Assembly (NCBI RefSeq): GCF_017068455.1
Contig: NZ_CP070608.1
Coordinates: 3,267,488-3,331,487, forward strand
Source of the DNA: Fulvivirga lutea
GTDB taxonomy: Bacteria > Bacteroidota > Bacteroidia > Cytophagales > Cyclobacteriaceae
Length of the DNA stretch: 64,000 nt
Direction of reading: 5' to 3'
Below are positions 17,843 through 27,668 of the stretch, piece by piece. The stretch's first letter is position 1. The number at the start of each line of letters is the position of its first letter. The notes under the pieces are model-generated. The model made no database searches. It was given only the letters and a program-made list of their open reading frames with translations, and had not been told where the DNA came from. A program made the translations under genes and the position numbers.

Positions 17843-20119
17843 TCATTCTTTCAGTAATCTCGTGGTTTTAACTCCTTCACCATTAAATGTTCTGATGAAA
17901 TAATAACCACTTGAAAGATTAGCAGTGTTTAATATTAATCTATTATTTACAACAGTTTTATCAATATCCATTTCTCGACCATTAAAGTCTAGAATTTGAA
18001 CCGAAGTCAATTCTCTATTGTATTCAACGTTAATAACATCAGTAAAAGGGTTAGGATAAATATTGATCACATTCCTATTTTCTTCATTTACAAAATCATC
18101 AATATCTAGCATCAGAGATTCTTTATTCTGAACTTCAACAGACCAATCCGAAGTATTAAAGTTTTTATCTTCACTTGTAAACTCTCTTGAAGTCAAATTC
18201 TCGTTAGTAGTGTTTCTTGAAGCAGCAACTGCTTCTGTTGTAATGTTACATATTGATGAATAATTACCATATAAAACACCAGTTTGAATAACTGTCCTAA
18301 CATCTACACTATAAGTGGTATTTGGACTTAATAAAGTCAATTCACTCAATCTAATTTTATTGTCTGCTGAAACTATTGATTCAACAGGAGTCAAATCACC
18401 AGATGTTCTAAACCTAAATTCAATTCCGTCATAATTCACATCCGGAATTGTACTATATATAGCTGTACTATTTGAAATTGTTGTCCCGCATTGCCATGAA
18501 AAGAGTTCAATAATGGAGCCCGAATTTTCTGGAGCAGATGAAGGGGTAGTTATTGTACACAAATCCCCATAAGCACCAGCTATTCCATTGTAATATCCTC
18601 TGACCCTTACAAAATAATTGGTGTTTTCTTGTAAAAACAGGTTTGAATAAGCAGCAAGTTCAGACAAGCGAAAAGTATTAGTTGACTTTAAAATAGTTTC
18701 AACAATGGTTACTCCACCTCCGGATTTATTTCTAAAGACTTGAAATTGCCATTGTTGAGTAGCAGGCCCTCCTCTATCAGCCTGAATAAGATCAGTCCAA
18801 TTAGTTAAAGTAGCACCGCAAGAAATGGGTCTGATTTGGAGTGGTGCTGGTGTATTATCTGTTGTTAGTTGACATACACTGCCATACTCGCCCCAAACTC
18901 CATTTACAAAAGCTTGAACTCTAACATTGTAAGTTTCTCCATGGGTAAAGTCAGGGAGTGATGAAAATATAACAGTCATATTTTTTACCCCAGTCTCTTT
19001 TGTAACCGTCCCCACTATATTCCCACCAGATAACTCGTATCTATAATTAGTGGCAAACGGCACATATTCAGACTGAACAGCGTCTTTAATACTTCCAAGT
19101 GTTGAGCCACAAAACTGTGGTTGTAATTGGGGCGCAGGTATTTCAGCAGGTGTGGTAATAGAACAAGGAGCCCCCCAATCCCCTACAGGATTCAACCCTG
19201 CATCCACAGGTCTGATTCTGACAGAGTACGATTGGTTATATTCTAACGGAGCATTCTGATAATAGAATGGCCAGTTCAAATTGTATTTCCCGGTTGAAGG
19301 AAAGTTACTGTATGTATCGACACCTAAATTACCACCAGATAGTTCTACTTCATACCTTTCAGCACCTTGCAACTCGGTAAATGACATGTCTACATTACCT
19401 GCACTAATTGTTGTGCCACATTCATTTAAGGTGATCCCTGATGCAGTAGAACCAGTAATGGAAATTTCATCAATAGCAAGTCTATCAGCCAGAGTTGCTC
19501 CTGTAACTTTTCCTATATAAAGCCAACGCACTTGAACTGTTGTCTGATCATTTGCGCCAACTGGTAACACTGTATTAAATTGTTGAGGTGCGGCTGGGGT
19601 TGATGAAAGAGTCGAAGAATACTCTTCTGACAAATCTATGAACGGACCGGTATTTCCAACTCTATACTGGATTCTTATTCCAAACTGCCTGTTGCTTCTT
19701 GAATAGATTGTTCTTCCTGTCCATGATACCACAACATCTGATATTCCTGTTGTATTTAAAGAAACAATAATTGCTCCAAGGTTAGCCGAGCTTGCATTGT
19801 GAGCATCGAAAATACTAATACCATTTGCACCCTCATTTCTTATTGTAAAATTTGTGAGGCTTGAAGAGTTAGCTCTCAATGACCTGTTAGACATATTAGA
19901 GCTTGTATAATCGCCACCTTCATCGATGAATCCACTAGAGAGAGTATATCCTCGCATTGAAGTTGGATATGCAGTAGATGCTGAGTTTGTAAACCCACTA
20001 AATACAAAATCTCCAGTGAGTAGAGAGTGAGCCGAAGGAAAAGTCTGCCCAATAGATTCATAGGTACATGCTATACTAAGCACATAAAATAACACTAGAA
20101 ATTTCGATCTTATTTTCAT
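17843..20119 (-). CDS. T9SS-secreted fibronectin-like surface protein (type A sorting domain)
   Basis: A 758-residue secreted protein. A signal peptide covers about residues 1-25. An N-terminal domain (26-225) resembles beta-sandwich modules of Bacteroidota adhesins. Four fibronectin-III-like modules follow, each bounded by a Cys pair (234/319, 337/416, 434/521, 544/624) and ending in a C-x-(I/L)TT motif. The C-terminus (about 685-758) is a type A T9SS sorting domain: INIYPNPFTDVINVEY, then VQILDFNGREM and LSSGYYFIRT. It would be exported by the type IX system and attached to the cell surface. Its location inside a polysaccharide locus is unusual. Its ligand is unknown. Confidence 0.88.
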   Translation of the reverse strand: MKIRSKFLVLFYVLSIACTYESIGQTFPSAHSLLTGDFVFSGFTNSASTAYPTSMRGYTLSSGFIDEGGDYTSSNMSNRSLRANSSSLTNFTIRNEGANGISIFDAHNASSANLGAIIVSLNTTGISDVVVSWTGRTIYSRSNRQFGIRIQYRVGNTGPFIDLSEEYSSTLSSTPAAPQQFNTVLPVGANDQTTVQVRWLYIGKVTGATLADRLAIDEISITGSTASGITLNECGTTISAGNVDMSFTELQGAERYEVELSGGNLGVDTYSNFPSTGKYNLNWPFYYQNAPLEYNQSYSVRIRPVDAGLNPVGDWGAPCSITTPAEIPAPQLQPQFCGSTLGSIKDAVQSEYVPFATNYRYELSGGNIVGTVTKETGVKNMTVIFSSLPDFTHGETYNVRVQAFVNGVWGEYGSVCQLTTDNTPAPLQIRPISCGATLTNWTDLIQADRGGPATQQWQFQVFRNKSGGGVTIVETILKSTNTFRLSELAAYSNLFLQENTNYFVRVRGYYNGIAGAYGDLCTITTPSSAPENSGSIIELFSWQCGTTISNSTAIYSTIPDVNYDGIEFRFRTSGDLTPVESIVSADNKIRLSELTLLSPNTTYSVDVRTVIQTGVLYGNYSSICNITTEAVAASRNTTNENLTSREFTSEDKNFNTSDWSVEVQNKESLMLDIDDFVNEENRNVINIYPNPFTDVINVEYNRELTSVQILDFNGREMDIDKTVVNNRLILNTANLSSGYYFIRTFNGEGVKTTRLLKE

Positions 20120-20169
20120 TTCAATTATTGTCTGTTCAATAGCTTCCTATATTAATGGAAATTACTATA

Positions 20170-20177
20170 CAAAAGTA
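20170..20177 (-). promoter_or_regulatory. Possible -7 promoter element for the T9SS protein gene
   Basis: On the minus strand the bases read TACTTTTG, fitting the Bacteroidota -7 consensus TAnnTTTG, about 50 bases before the start codon. No -33 TTTG lies at the usual spacing; the nearest TTG is about 27 bases upstream. It is a candidate only. Confidence 0.3.
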
Positions 20178-20245
20178 ACCAAAAAGCTGGTAAATAGATA
20201 GTTACAATATTTTTCTAAAGTAGAACAAATAAATTGGCAAAAAAG

Positions 20246-21217
20246 TTAATTTAAATAAGGGCTTAACAAGCTTTGAAATGAGTGTTTTTTCGCCTCTCCC
20301 CGTGCACTTTCTATGTCAAGGACTATTTTATCCTCTAAAATCATTTGTATTAATTCAATGAAATTTGCTGGGGTGGTTTCGAGAAAGTGTTTCTTTGAAA
20401 CCAGCCAAAGATTTAAATATGGCCTTTTATCAATAATTTGAATACTACCGGCATTGGGAATAGCAAAAAACAAAGGATTGATAGGCATAATTCCATCATT
20501 CTGAAGAATGTTAATTACAATTTTTGCTCTTTTAATATAAGCAGCGTATTCATTTTCGGGCAATCTTCCTGTATACTTTATTCCCGAGTTTTTTATTTTC
20601 TCCCTCAAGTTCAAGTCTTGAGTAGTAACAGCAGCAACTACATTATTATTTTTAACTAAATCTGAATTCATCAGTAATTCAAGATATTCTAATCTTGTTT
20701 TATACTGTGGTTGTTTCAAGTAACCAGTGAATAAAATATCGATATCCTTATTTACGCTTTGATTTTGAAAGTAGATGGTTGAATCAAATCCATATGGTAC
20801 CCATTTTTTTCCACTGTGATTTGAATTTTCGAAGTCTCCCCCATCATGATACCAAACCTCTTCAAAAACTGCTTCTTGATGCTGAATACCCATTGCTCTT
20901 GAAACTGAATCTGTGTACCATAAAATTTTGAGCGTATTAGTTGCTTTAAGTAACATTTCATTTTTTTTGCTCAGCTTCATACCTGCAATTACCAACAAAA
21001 CACCCCCTTCAGTTACTTTTTTATCTTTTATGGCTTTATCAATCGCATGGTTGAATCCAATTTGAAGTGAATAGTTCACTGGCCATTGCCATTTAGATAT
21101 TTTAGAAATGTAATATGCCCATATCAAATAGTTAAACGTAATTAATCTAATGTTTGAAGCGTCAGAAACAATATTAATAATTGATTTAGAAAGAATATGT
21201 GGTACAATGCAAATCAA
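20246..21217 (-). CDS. Glycosyltransferase-like protein (CgeB-type)
   Basis: A 323-residue protein resembling the CgeB-like glycosyltransferases: KILWYTDSVSR, EVWYHDGGDFENS, WVPYGFDSTIY and DIDILFTGYL mark the GT-B-like core, and GIKYTGRLPENEYAAYIKRAKI leads into the donor domain. The usual C-terminal EX7E is altered (FAIPNAGSIQI). The start seems to be TTG (L-I-C-I-V-P-H), since a TAA sits three codons upstream and no ATG occurs before residue 79. It presumably adds a sugar to the capsule unit. It lies 26 bases from the upstream gene. Confidence 0.65.
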   Translation of the reverse strand: MICIVPHILSKSIINIVSDASNIRLITFNYLIWAYYISKISKWQWPVNYSLQIGFNHAIDKAIKDKKVTEGGVLLVIAGMKLSKKNEMLLKATNTLKILWYTDSVSRAMGIQHQEAVFEEVWYHDGGDFENSNHSGKKWVPYGFDSTIYFQNQSVNKDIDILFTGYLKQPQYKTRLEYLELLMNSDLVKNNNVVAAVTTQDLNLREKIKNSGIKYTGRLPENEYAAYIKRAKIVINILQNDGIMPINPLFFAIPNAGSIQIIDKRPYLNLWLVSKKHFLETTPANFIELIQMILEDKIVLDIESARGEAKKHSFQSLLSPYLN

Positions 21218-21243
21218 ATGTAATTAGTTTATATTGTAATGAA

Positions 21244-22626
21244 TTAAAGACCCATATTAGTAATGATTTCAAGGACTTTAGTTGCGCTATTATTACCCGC
21301 AAAGGCACAATTATTTTTTATATATCGGTCTCTTTGAAAAGAATTTACTATGGGTTCATTACCATATTTATTCAAATAATAGACCAGTTCATTTGATGAT
21401 TTGATTAAAGGAACACCAGCTTTATCAACAAAACTTTGCCCGATTCCACAATCCTGTGTAATTGGCTTAAATATTAAAAGAGGTTTATTTTTCAAAAGCA
21501 CATCAAAACCGAAATTAGAATTATGTATCGCACATATGTCAGAAACTGCTATAGTTTCATCAAGACTAATTTCATCTTTGACGATTTTAATGCGCTTATT
21601 TTTCTCAGTCAAATAAATATATTCATCCATTCTCTCGATTGGATGAATTTTAATTAACCCAATCCATGAAGAGTCACTTTTTTCTATTGCATCTACAAAT
21701 GATTCAGCTAATTCTAATTTCTCAGTGATGTGATTTGTAGCAAGAACTAACACTTTTTGAGAATGCTTTATTCCCAGTTTGTCTTTTACAGAATTGGTAT
21801 CAGAATATATTTTGTTACTAAACTTTGGATTACCACCTACGATTAGTTTTGAACCTAATTCACCAAACTTCTTAAATATATCACGTTGAGAATCTCCCCA
21901 GCAAAAGCAATAGTCTGCAATAATTGGCACATAACTATCCAGTGGATAGACAGAACCATGAACAAAGGTAAAAGTAGGCACATTCATTTTTTTCAATACT
22001 TCAATCGCCATAGCCGTTGCTGGCTGGCGATCATATTCAGTAAATAAGACTCTCGGAAGATTTTTATCGAATAAGGATTGATATTGAATTATTCTTCTCG
22101 ATTGCTGAAAAAATTGGTGTCTGAGTAAATCTATATTTAAAAGTTCCAATAATTCTTTGTTCAATACCGAATGTATTACTTCTTTAACACCTATCCATAC
22201 CTGATTGACCTCAATATTTAATTTAACTGTAGCTATGCTTGTTCTGTCCGGCAAATAAATACCTTGGCCAGAAAATCTTTTATTTCGATGTAGAATTAAA
22301 AAAGAATTTTTAGGCAAAACCTCTTCGAATGGCCTTATAAATCCGAATTGCTTTTCATTTAAATCTGTGGTAAACCAAATTATTTTATCTTTAAGATCAA
22401 TACTTCTAGACTCACGATATCTAATTTTAGATTTCACCCAAGAAAGAAGAAGGGCCAATTTAATCTTATGCTTATTTGCTTTTAGATAAGTTCTTTTATC
22501 TAACATTAATGTCAATGAGTGTGCCAGCATTGTCCCACATCCAACACCATTAATGTTCAACTCGTTAAGTTTTCTTTCTAATCTCAATCTTTCTTGAGCC
22601 AGTTCAGTTAACCAATATTCTGCCAT
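21244..22626 (-). CDS. Capsule GT-B-like transferase (CDP-glycerol/polysialyltransferase-like)
   Basis: A 460-residue protein with no signal peptide. The C-terminal half has the features of capsule GT-B enzymes: FTFVHGSVYPLD, DYCFCWGDSQRDIFKKFG, VGGNPKFSN, LIKIHPIERMDEY (the K-x-HP motif) and an IHNSNFGFDVLLKNKPLL segment matching the HxS...E region in degenerate form. These occur in CDP-glycerol glycerophosphotransferases and polysialyltransferase relatives. The N-terminal 130 residues are not recognised. I chose the ATG giving MAEYWLTE; a TTG lies two codons earlier. It might transfer the nonulosonic acid, but that is a guess. Confidence 0.6.
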   Translation of the reverse strand: MAEYWLTELAQERLRLERKLNELNINGVGCGTMLAHSLTLMLDKRTYLKANKHKIKLALLLSWVKSKIRYRESRSIDLKDKIIWFTTDLNEKQFGFIRPFEEVLPKNSFLILHRNKRFSGQGIYLPDRTSIATVKLNIEVNQVWIGVKEVIHSVLNKELLELLNIDLLRHQFFQQSRRIIQYQSLFDKNLPRVLFTEYDRQPATAMAIEVLKKMNVPTFTFVHGSVYPLDSYVPIIADYCFCWGDSQRDIFKKFGELGSKLIVGGNPKFSNKIYSDTNSVKDKLGIKHSQKVLVLATNHITEKLELAESFVDAIEKSDSSWIGLIKIHPIERMDEYIYLTEKNKRIKIVKDEISLDETIAVSDICAIHNSNFGFDVLLKNKPLLIFKPITQDCGIGQSFVDKAGVPLIKSSNELVYYLNKYGNEPIVNSFQRDRYIKNNCAFAGNNSATKVLEIITNMGL

Positions 22627-22751
22627 TATCAATAGTAATGTTGCTAAACCAAAAAAAATTAATGAATAGTAGAAAATTATCTAAACTAAACTTGTTGATT
22701 CCTTGCCATACACTCACCCTTATGTACTTTCAATCACTCAGAATAGAATTT

Positions 22752-24164
22752 TTAATATTTGCCATATTTTTTGAGACAGAAAATAACAAGTGTTATATAA
22801 ATGCTGACCAGTAATAACAATTGAATTATGGAATTATCTATTATATCAATAAAAAAATATCCTAATATAGCGACCGAAAAAATAATTATTGATGGTTTGT
22901 AAATACTTAAAGACAATGTGTTTCGACCAAAAAGACTTTTAAGCATCATTTGATTTGTAATTGCTAAAAATAAGAAACTCACTAACGTTGTCCATGCCGC
23001 AGCCACCTTCCCATATTCTGGTATAAAAATAAAATTTAATGCAACGTTTAATACACCTGCCGTAATATTAACAACAGCCAGAACACCAGTTCTTTTATAA
23101 TATTGAAAATAGTGGTTGCCTAAATTTGCAACTGCAAAAAGCAAATATCCTCCAGCAATAACAGGGATAAGGTTTATTGCCCCATGAAACGATTTGTCGG
23201 CCAAAATGTAAACAATTTGAGGCGAAAAATATATCAGCCCAATGCCCATTAATGTTATTACGAGCATAATCTTTGATTGACTGGATCTAATTTTTGAAAA
23301 ATTTGCACTATTCATCCATTCAAAAAAATTAGGAATGAATGCTTGATTGGATGCCACAATTCCTGCCATTAAGAGTAGTCCGACATTATATGCTAAACTA
23401 TAAAGTCCGGTTTCTGTAGCATTTGTTAAAGAATTAAGTATGGCTCTATCAATTGTGCCGAGAAGTACACCACTCAAAGCATATGGTAACAGTGGTAGTG
23501 AAAAATTGAAATTATATTTTATGTGTGAAATGGAAAGTTTAGTAAAATCCACATACCTTCTTAGTTTATATACGGAGTAAAATACTGAAAGCATCATTGC
23601 CACCACAACTCCTATTAACCGATAAAAATATAAATCTACTGTGAAGTATATTATAAGCCCTGCTGATAGTCCTAACCCTGTATAGCTTGTAAGTGATGAA
23701 AGTATAGTATACTCTTTACTTGACCTTGTAATAATCAATACACGGTCATAAATGGTTCTAAATAATTCAAAGAATAACGCTATAGCCATTAGATAAAACA
23801 AATTCACAGGAATTTGCAGCCAATGTGAAAGCTGATTTGCTCCTAACAGAAGTAAACTGCCAGATAAAAAGGCACAAAAACAAATAAATAGAACATTAAC
23901 GCCTAAAAACTGGTTAAAATCCGTAGCCTTTTCATAATAATAACGGCCAATACCACTTGTTAAATTCAATGTAGAAACAACTATCATTACCGAATAAATA
24001 GATAGATAAACACTTACAATGCCATAATCTTCCGGTGTAAGTAATCTGGTAAATATTGGAATAGCAATGAATGCCTGAGCCTTATTAGCTATTTTACCAA
24101 TAAAATAATGAAAGCCTGATTTTGCAATTTGGCTATTGTTAATACTTTTTAATACCCTGATCAT
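22752..24164 (-). CDS. wzx: Lipopolysaccharide/oligosaccharide flippase (Wzx, MATE-like)
   Basis: A 470-residue integral membrane protein with 12-14 hydrophobic segments. The N-terminus AFIAIPIFTRLLTPEDYGIV is the diagnostic start of the polysaccharide-biosynthesis flippase family. It moves the undecaprenyl-linked repeat unit across the inner membrane for Wzy to polymerise. It directly follows the second sulfotransferase gene with no spacer, and 125 bp of AT-rich sequence without a visible promoter separate it from the next gene. Only one flippase is seen in the locus, so all repeat units presumably leave through it. Confidence 0.9.
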   Translation of the reverse strand: MIRVLKSINNSQIAKSGFHYFIGKIANKAQAFIAIPIFTRLLTPEDYGIVSVYLSIYSVMIVVSTLNLTSGIGRYYYEKATDFNQFLGVNVLFICFCAFLSGSLLLLGANQLSHWLQIPVNLFYLMAIALFFELFRTIYDRVLIITRSSKEYTILSSLTSYTGLGLSAGLIIYFTVDLYFYRLIGVVVAMMLSVFYSVYKLRRYVDFTKLSISHIKYNFNFSLPLLPYALSGVLLGTIDRAILNSLTNATETGLYSLAYNVGLLLMAGIVASNQAFIPNFFEWMNSANFSKIRSSQSKIMLVITLMGIGLIYFSPQIVYILADKSFHGAINLIPVIAGGYLLFAVANLGNHYFQYYKRTGVLAVVNITAGVLNVALNFIFIPEYGKVAAAWTTLVSFLFLAITNQMMLKSLFGRNTLSLSIYKPSIIIFSVAILGYFFIDIIDNSIIQLLLLVSIYITLVIFCLKKYGKY

Positions 24165-25013
24165 TTAATAGACCTTTCTAAAATCTTCCCATGAAAATTC
24201 TATGCTAAATGTTTTGGAAAGTTTCTTCACTTCATCACTAAAAAGGCTCATTAGCATTTTTCTGTGTTTTTCTGTCAGAGTGCTATTTGGTATTTCAGTT
24301 TCATTTGCTTTCTTAATGTAATCATACTGATTTGAAAGCTGCTTTCGTACATATTTTGGAACAAATCTTTTATTCGTTTTAAACCAATTAAGCAAAGTTT
24401 GAAGCCAAACATTTTTATATGTTTTACCTTTGTTAATAATTTCGCTGGTTTGAATTAGATTGTGACTAACATCCTTTACTCCTAAAAAACTGAGGGTCTT
24501 ATTAAGAATACTTACACCTTCTCTTTCATAATCCTCAAGTATGAAAAAATGAATATTTTTTACTGAAAAATATTCTAGAAAATGATTAATGTTTGTATTG
24601 TAGAGACTGTGGGAAAATAAATACTCATCAAAATTTATTTCTTGTTCTATTATATTCTCCCAGCTACGCTTTTCATACATTCCCTTTACACCGTGCCAAT
24701 AATGACTGTATGTTCGATCTATTGGATTTCTTAAACAGAATATGAGCTTTGTTTTTGGATTGGTTTTGTAAATTCTTTGTGGTACATCACGATTATTGAA
24801 ATACCCAACAGTTGCTTCACCTTTTAGTTGATTTAAAGAAACACCCTCAAATTGATATTCGGTAATATCATTACCCCAATTATTTAGGTAAATATTAGGC
24901 TCCTTTCCAACACTCATCTTAATTTCAGAGTGCTGCCGAAGTAGTTCATAAAGTAATGATGAGCCAGCCTTTGGAGCACCAGCAATAATAAAATCAGGTG
25001 GTGATTTAAGCAT
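24165..25013 (-). CDS. PAPS-dependent sulfotransferase (heparan-sulfotransferase-like)
   Basis: A 282-residue sulfotransferase of the sulfotransfer_1 type. PDFIIAGAPKAGSSLLYELL at residues 5-24 contains the 5'-phosphosulfate loop, and LIFCLRNPIDRTYSHYWHG around residue 90 the 3'-phosphate motif. The pattern resembles glycosaminoglycan N/O-sulfotransferases. It is cytoplasmic, so it would act on nucleotide- or lipid-linked sugars before flipping by the adjacent Wzx. It differs clearly from the sulfotransferase at 2821-3669, suggesting two distinct sulfation sites. The gene is 2 bases from its upstream neighbour. Confidence 0.85.
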   Translation of the reverse strand: MLKSPPDFIIAGAPKAGSSLLYELLRQHSEIKMSVGKEPNIYLNNWGNDITEYQFEGVSLNQLKGEATVGYFNNRDVPQRIYKTNPKTKLIFCLRNPIDRTYSHYWHGVKGMYEKRSWENIIEQEINFDEYLFSHSLYNTNINHFLEYFSVKNIHFFILEDYEREGVSILNKTLSFLGVKDVSHNLIQTSEIINKGKTYKNVWLQTLLNWFKTNKRFVPKYVRKQLSNQYDYIKKANETEIPNSTLTEKHRKMLMSLFSDEVKKLSKTFSIEFSWEDFRKVY

Positions 25014-25015
25014 TC

Positions 25016-25966
25016 CTAATAATTAAATATTTTGTTAAGTATTGTTAGTTCCTCGCCTAATTCTTTAAGCTGCATGCCAGCCTCCTTACCTTCAATTAAG
25101 TTTTTAGTCTGCTGGTAAAAGCCAGGTTTAAAATTCATGTCATTGGTATAATCTAATTCAACGAGCTCTGTCTTGAATCCCCCTGCCAACTGCTGATGCA
25201 ATTGTTCCATAGGTGAAAAAAGCAACTTACGTTTTGAGGTCAAAATTTCAATATTCCATTTCCCAGGGCATCCCCAATCGGCATGGTATGTAAAAGGAAT
25301 TCCTTCTTCAGTAGTTCCTAGACCAGTAAATATCGAACCCGATGGATGCCATTCAATGGCATTACCATGTTGTCTGCAATCAATAATAGAAGGCTTCCCT
25401 CCTAAATAAAATGCCGTATCAATAACATGTGAACTATTGGCAATACCCCATAGTTCAGTGGTTTGAGAACTATAGTTCTTAGGATCTATCCGAAAAATGG
25501 CTTCAGTGAAATCAAACCGGAATGAAGAAACTCCTCCATCTTCCTTTATAAGTTGCTTTGCTTTAATAACTGAAACATAGTTTCTTCGATTAAATGCAAC
25601 ATAAATATTTGCTCCAGCATTAGTAGCCTGTTCATTTAAGGTTATAGCTTCATCTACTGAATATGTTAGCGGTTTTTCCACTAAAATGTTTTTAACTCCA
25701 GCCTTAATCAATAGTACCGTTGCATCAAGTAAATGATCAATAGGTGTGGAGATTATTGCCATCTTCGGAGGTTTGTTGGTAATTAGCCAATTGCTTAAAC
25801 CTCCCGCAACCACCTTAGTATTTGGATAGGCCTGCTGTAATTTTTTAACTCTAGTTAGTCCACGTCCTACAACAATTGCATGATATCCCAATGCTTCAAT
25901 TACTTTGACATACTCACCTGCAATAGTTCCAGCACCTACAATTAATACTTCTATGTGATTGGACAT
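25016..25966 (-). CDS. Gfo/Idh/MocA family oxidoreductase (1 of 3)
   Basis: A 316-residue NAD(P)-dependent sugar oxidoreductase. VLIVGAGTIAGEYVKVIEAL is the Rossmann start, and ILVEKPLTYSVDEAI carries the family's EKP motif with its conserved Lys at about residue 98. The C-terminal alpha/beta substrate domain lacks an obvious specificity marker. It overlaps the upstream oxidoreductase gene by 16 bases. Its clustering with the PtmA-like and LegF genes suggests a role in making the nucleotide-activated nonulosonate or a side sugar, but the reaction is unknown. Confidence 0.82.
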   Translation of the reverse strand: MSNHIEVLIVGAGTIAGEYVKVIEALGYHAIVVGRGLTRVKKLQQAYPNTKVVAGGLSNWLITNKPPKMAIISTPIDHLLDATVLLIKAGVKNILVEKPLTYSVDEAITLNEQATNAGANIYVAFNRRNYVSVIKAKQLIKEDGGVSSFRFDFTEAIFRIDPKNYSSQTTELWGIANSSHVIDTAFYLGGKPSIIDCRQHGNAIEWHPSGSIFTGLGTTEEGIPFTYHADWGCPGKWNIEILTSKRKLLFSPMEQLHQQLAGGFKTELVELDYTNDMNFKPGFYQQTKNLIEGKEAGMQLKELGEELTILNKIFNY

Positions 25967-26931
25967 AAATCTGTTTTAACTTCTAAATCTTTATTGTAGT
26001 GCTCTATCATTGTTTTAAGAAATGGTATATGGATATCCATTGACTCCTGATAAGGTGTTAGAGAACATTTACCATAGGAAATTAACTCCTCAACGACAAT
26101 GTTTGTAAGGCCACTCTGATAAGCCATTTCAAATGGTTGTTCACTTGTTATTATTTGATTATCCTCAATAATTTCCTTAACTACATTACCAAGACTTTCA
26201 TTAACAATAAATCTTACTGAAGGAGTAGAAATTCTTACTGACGTATTAACCTTACCGGAAGGAAAGCATGAGATCGAAATGTGATCTTGGCTACCTGTTT
26301 TTGATTCCAGACTTCCGAAAAATTCAATATATCCTTTTCTTTTACTTTCCACATAACCCTTAACCAATGAATTTTCCCAACTTTTTACCTTTGACTTTGA
26401 CAAGAAATGAAATAAATCAATAAAATGAACACTATTACATGCCAGCCCCCACTCATTACCAATAACCTCCATTCTAACAGGTTCATGCTGGTTTAAAATT
26501 GATTTAATTTGAATATAAGATTGAAACATTCTTCTGGGACAGTTCACAAAGCCCGTCACATTATTTGTCTCCAGCAGATTTGAGATTTCTACATAATCTA
26601 AAATTCTCTGAAATAAGAATTTTTCAAGGATGAGGAATTTAGTTTTTAGTTTTGAAAGAAGCTCCTTCACCACAGCAGCTCGAATGGCAGAGTTAGTAGC
26701 TATAATGGATACTTCAACTTCAGTATCTTTTACTTCATCTATATTTGAAATGCAATTACATTGATGCAATTCGGATCCTTTAACCTCTTCAAATCTTGAC
26801 TTAGCTAAATTAAGGCTCTCTGAATTAGGATCGATAACATATATTATAGTTGGTTCAGTTAGTTGAGCAAGAGCTTGCAAATGTCTACTCCCTAGTTGTC
26901 CGGCACCAATTAATAAAATTTTATTATTCAT
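25951..26931 (-). CDS. Gfo/Idh/MocA-like oxidoreductase (2 of 3, divergent)
   Basis: A 326-residue protein with the Rossmann start KILLIGAGQLGSRHLQALAQ. The EKP motif of the family is changed to LILEKFLFQ, so the usual Lys is kept but Pro is lost. The rest of the protein diverges from the classical fold. I place the start at the ATG that overlaps the TGA of the upstream SDR gene (ATGA); a TTG four codons earlier is less likely. From memory it resembles PtmF-type proteins of Campylobacter flagellin glycosylation, which would need alignment to confirm. Confidence 0.7.
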   Translation of the reverse strand: MNNKILLIGAGQLGSRHLQALAQLTEPTIIYVIDPNSESLNLAKSRFEEVKGSELHQCNCISNIDEVKDTEVEVSIIATNSAIRAAVVKELLSKLKTKFLILEKFLFQRILDYVEISNLLETNNVTGFVNCPRRMFQSYIQIKSILNQHEPVRMEVIGNEWGLACNSVHFIDLFHFLSKSKVKSWENSLVKGYVESKRKGYIEFFGSLESKTGSQDHISISCFPSGKVNTSVRISTPSVRFIVNESLGNVVKEIIEDNQIITSEQPFEMAYQSGLTNIVVEELISYGKCSLTPYQESMDIHIPFLKTMIEHYNKDLEVKTDLCPIT

Positions 26932-27668
26932 ATTGCTGTCCAACCTCCGTCTACGATAATGTTTTGGCCCGTGATATACCCCGATTCACCCGATAATAAG
27001 AACGAAACAACAGGTGCAATATCATCAGGATTTCCCATTCTTTTAATGGGTACTTTCCGCTCATAAGCTTCAACAAATTTCTCCGGTTGGTTATCAAAAA
27101 TACCTCCTGGTGAGATACAATTTACTCGAATTCCATCTACCCCATATTTTGAAGCCAAAAAACGACTAAAATTAATTAGACCTCCTTTTATGGCAGTATA
27201 TGCCGCAGGTGGTTCTATACTTGTCCCTTCATAAATTGTAAAGTCATTTCCAACCACTCCATATATAGAAGCAATATTTATTATACTCCCTCCGCCACTT
27301 TTCTTCATAGACTTAATTACCTGCTGGCAAAATAAGAAGTAACTATTCATTTGCCAATCAACATTGGTTTTCCAGGATTTTAGTGGAATATCTTCAAAAC
27401 TGGCTCCCCAATCATCTGTTCTTGGATATGCATTATTAACCAGCCCATCAATCCTACCAAAACATTTCTCAATTAAATTAACAGTGCCTATGATACTCTC
27501 TTCAGACGTAATGTCACAATTCACTACTCCATTGCTAATATCAGTTTCATTATTTATGTCAGCATTAATGGCCACCCCTCCTTTGATTCTGACATTATCA
27601 ACCATTGCTTTTCCTAAAAGACCACTCCCCCCTGTTATTATTATGATTTTATTATCTAGTGATTTCAT
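26928..27668 (-). CDS. PtmA-like short-chain dehydrogenase/reductase
   Basis: A 246-residue SDR. IIITGGSGLLGKAMVDN is the cofactor-binding start, VNNAYPR the modified NNAG motif, IASIYGVVGNDFTIYEG holds the catalytic Ser region, and AAYTAIKGGLINFSR the Tyr-x-x-x-Lys pair. The NNAYPR, SIYGVV and CISPGGIFDNQPE segments resemble Campylobacter PtmA, which works in the GDP-sugar route to legionaminic acid. The ATG overlaps the upstream TGA (ATGA), which rules against an alternative Met nine codons earlier. It is flanked by Gfo/Idh oxidoreductases. Its precise reaction is unsettled even in Campylobacter. Confidence 0.8.
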   Translation of the reverse strand: MKSLDNKIIIITGGSGLLGKAMVDNVRIKGGVAINADINNETDISNGVVNCDITSEESIIGTVNLIEKCFGRIDGLVNNAYPRTDDWGASFEDIPLKSWKTNVDWQMNSYFLFCQQVIKSMKKSGGGSIINIASIYGVVGNDFTIYEGTSIEPPAAYTAIKGGLINFSRFLASKYGVDGIRVNCISPGGIFDNQPEKFVEAYERKVPIKRMGNPDDIAPVVSFLLSGESGYITGQNIIVDGGWTAI

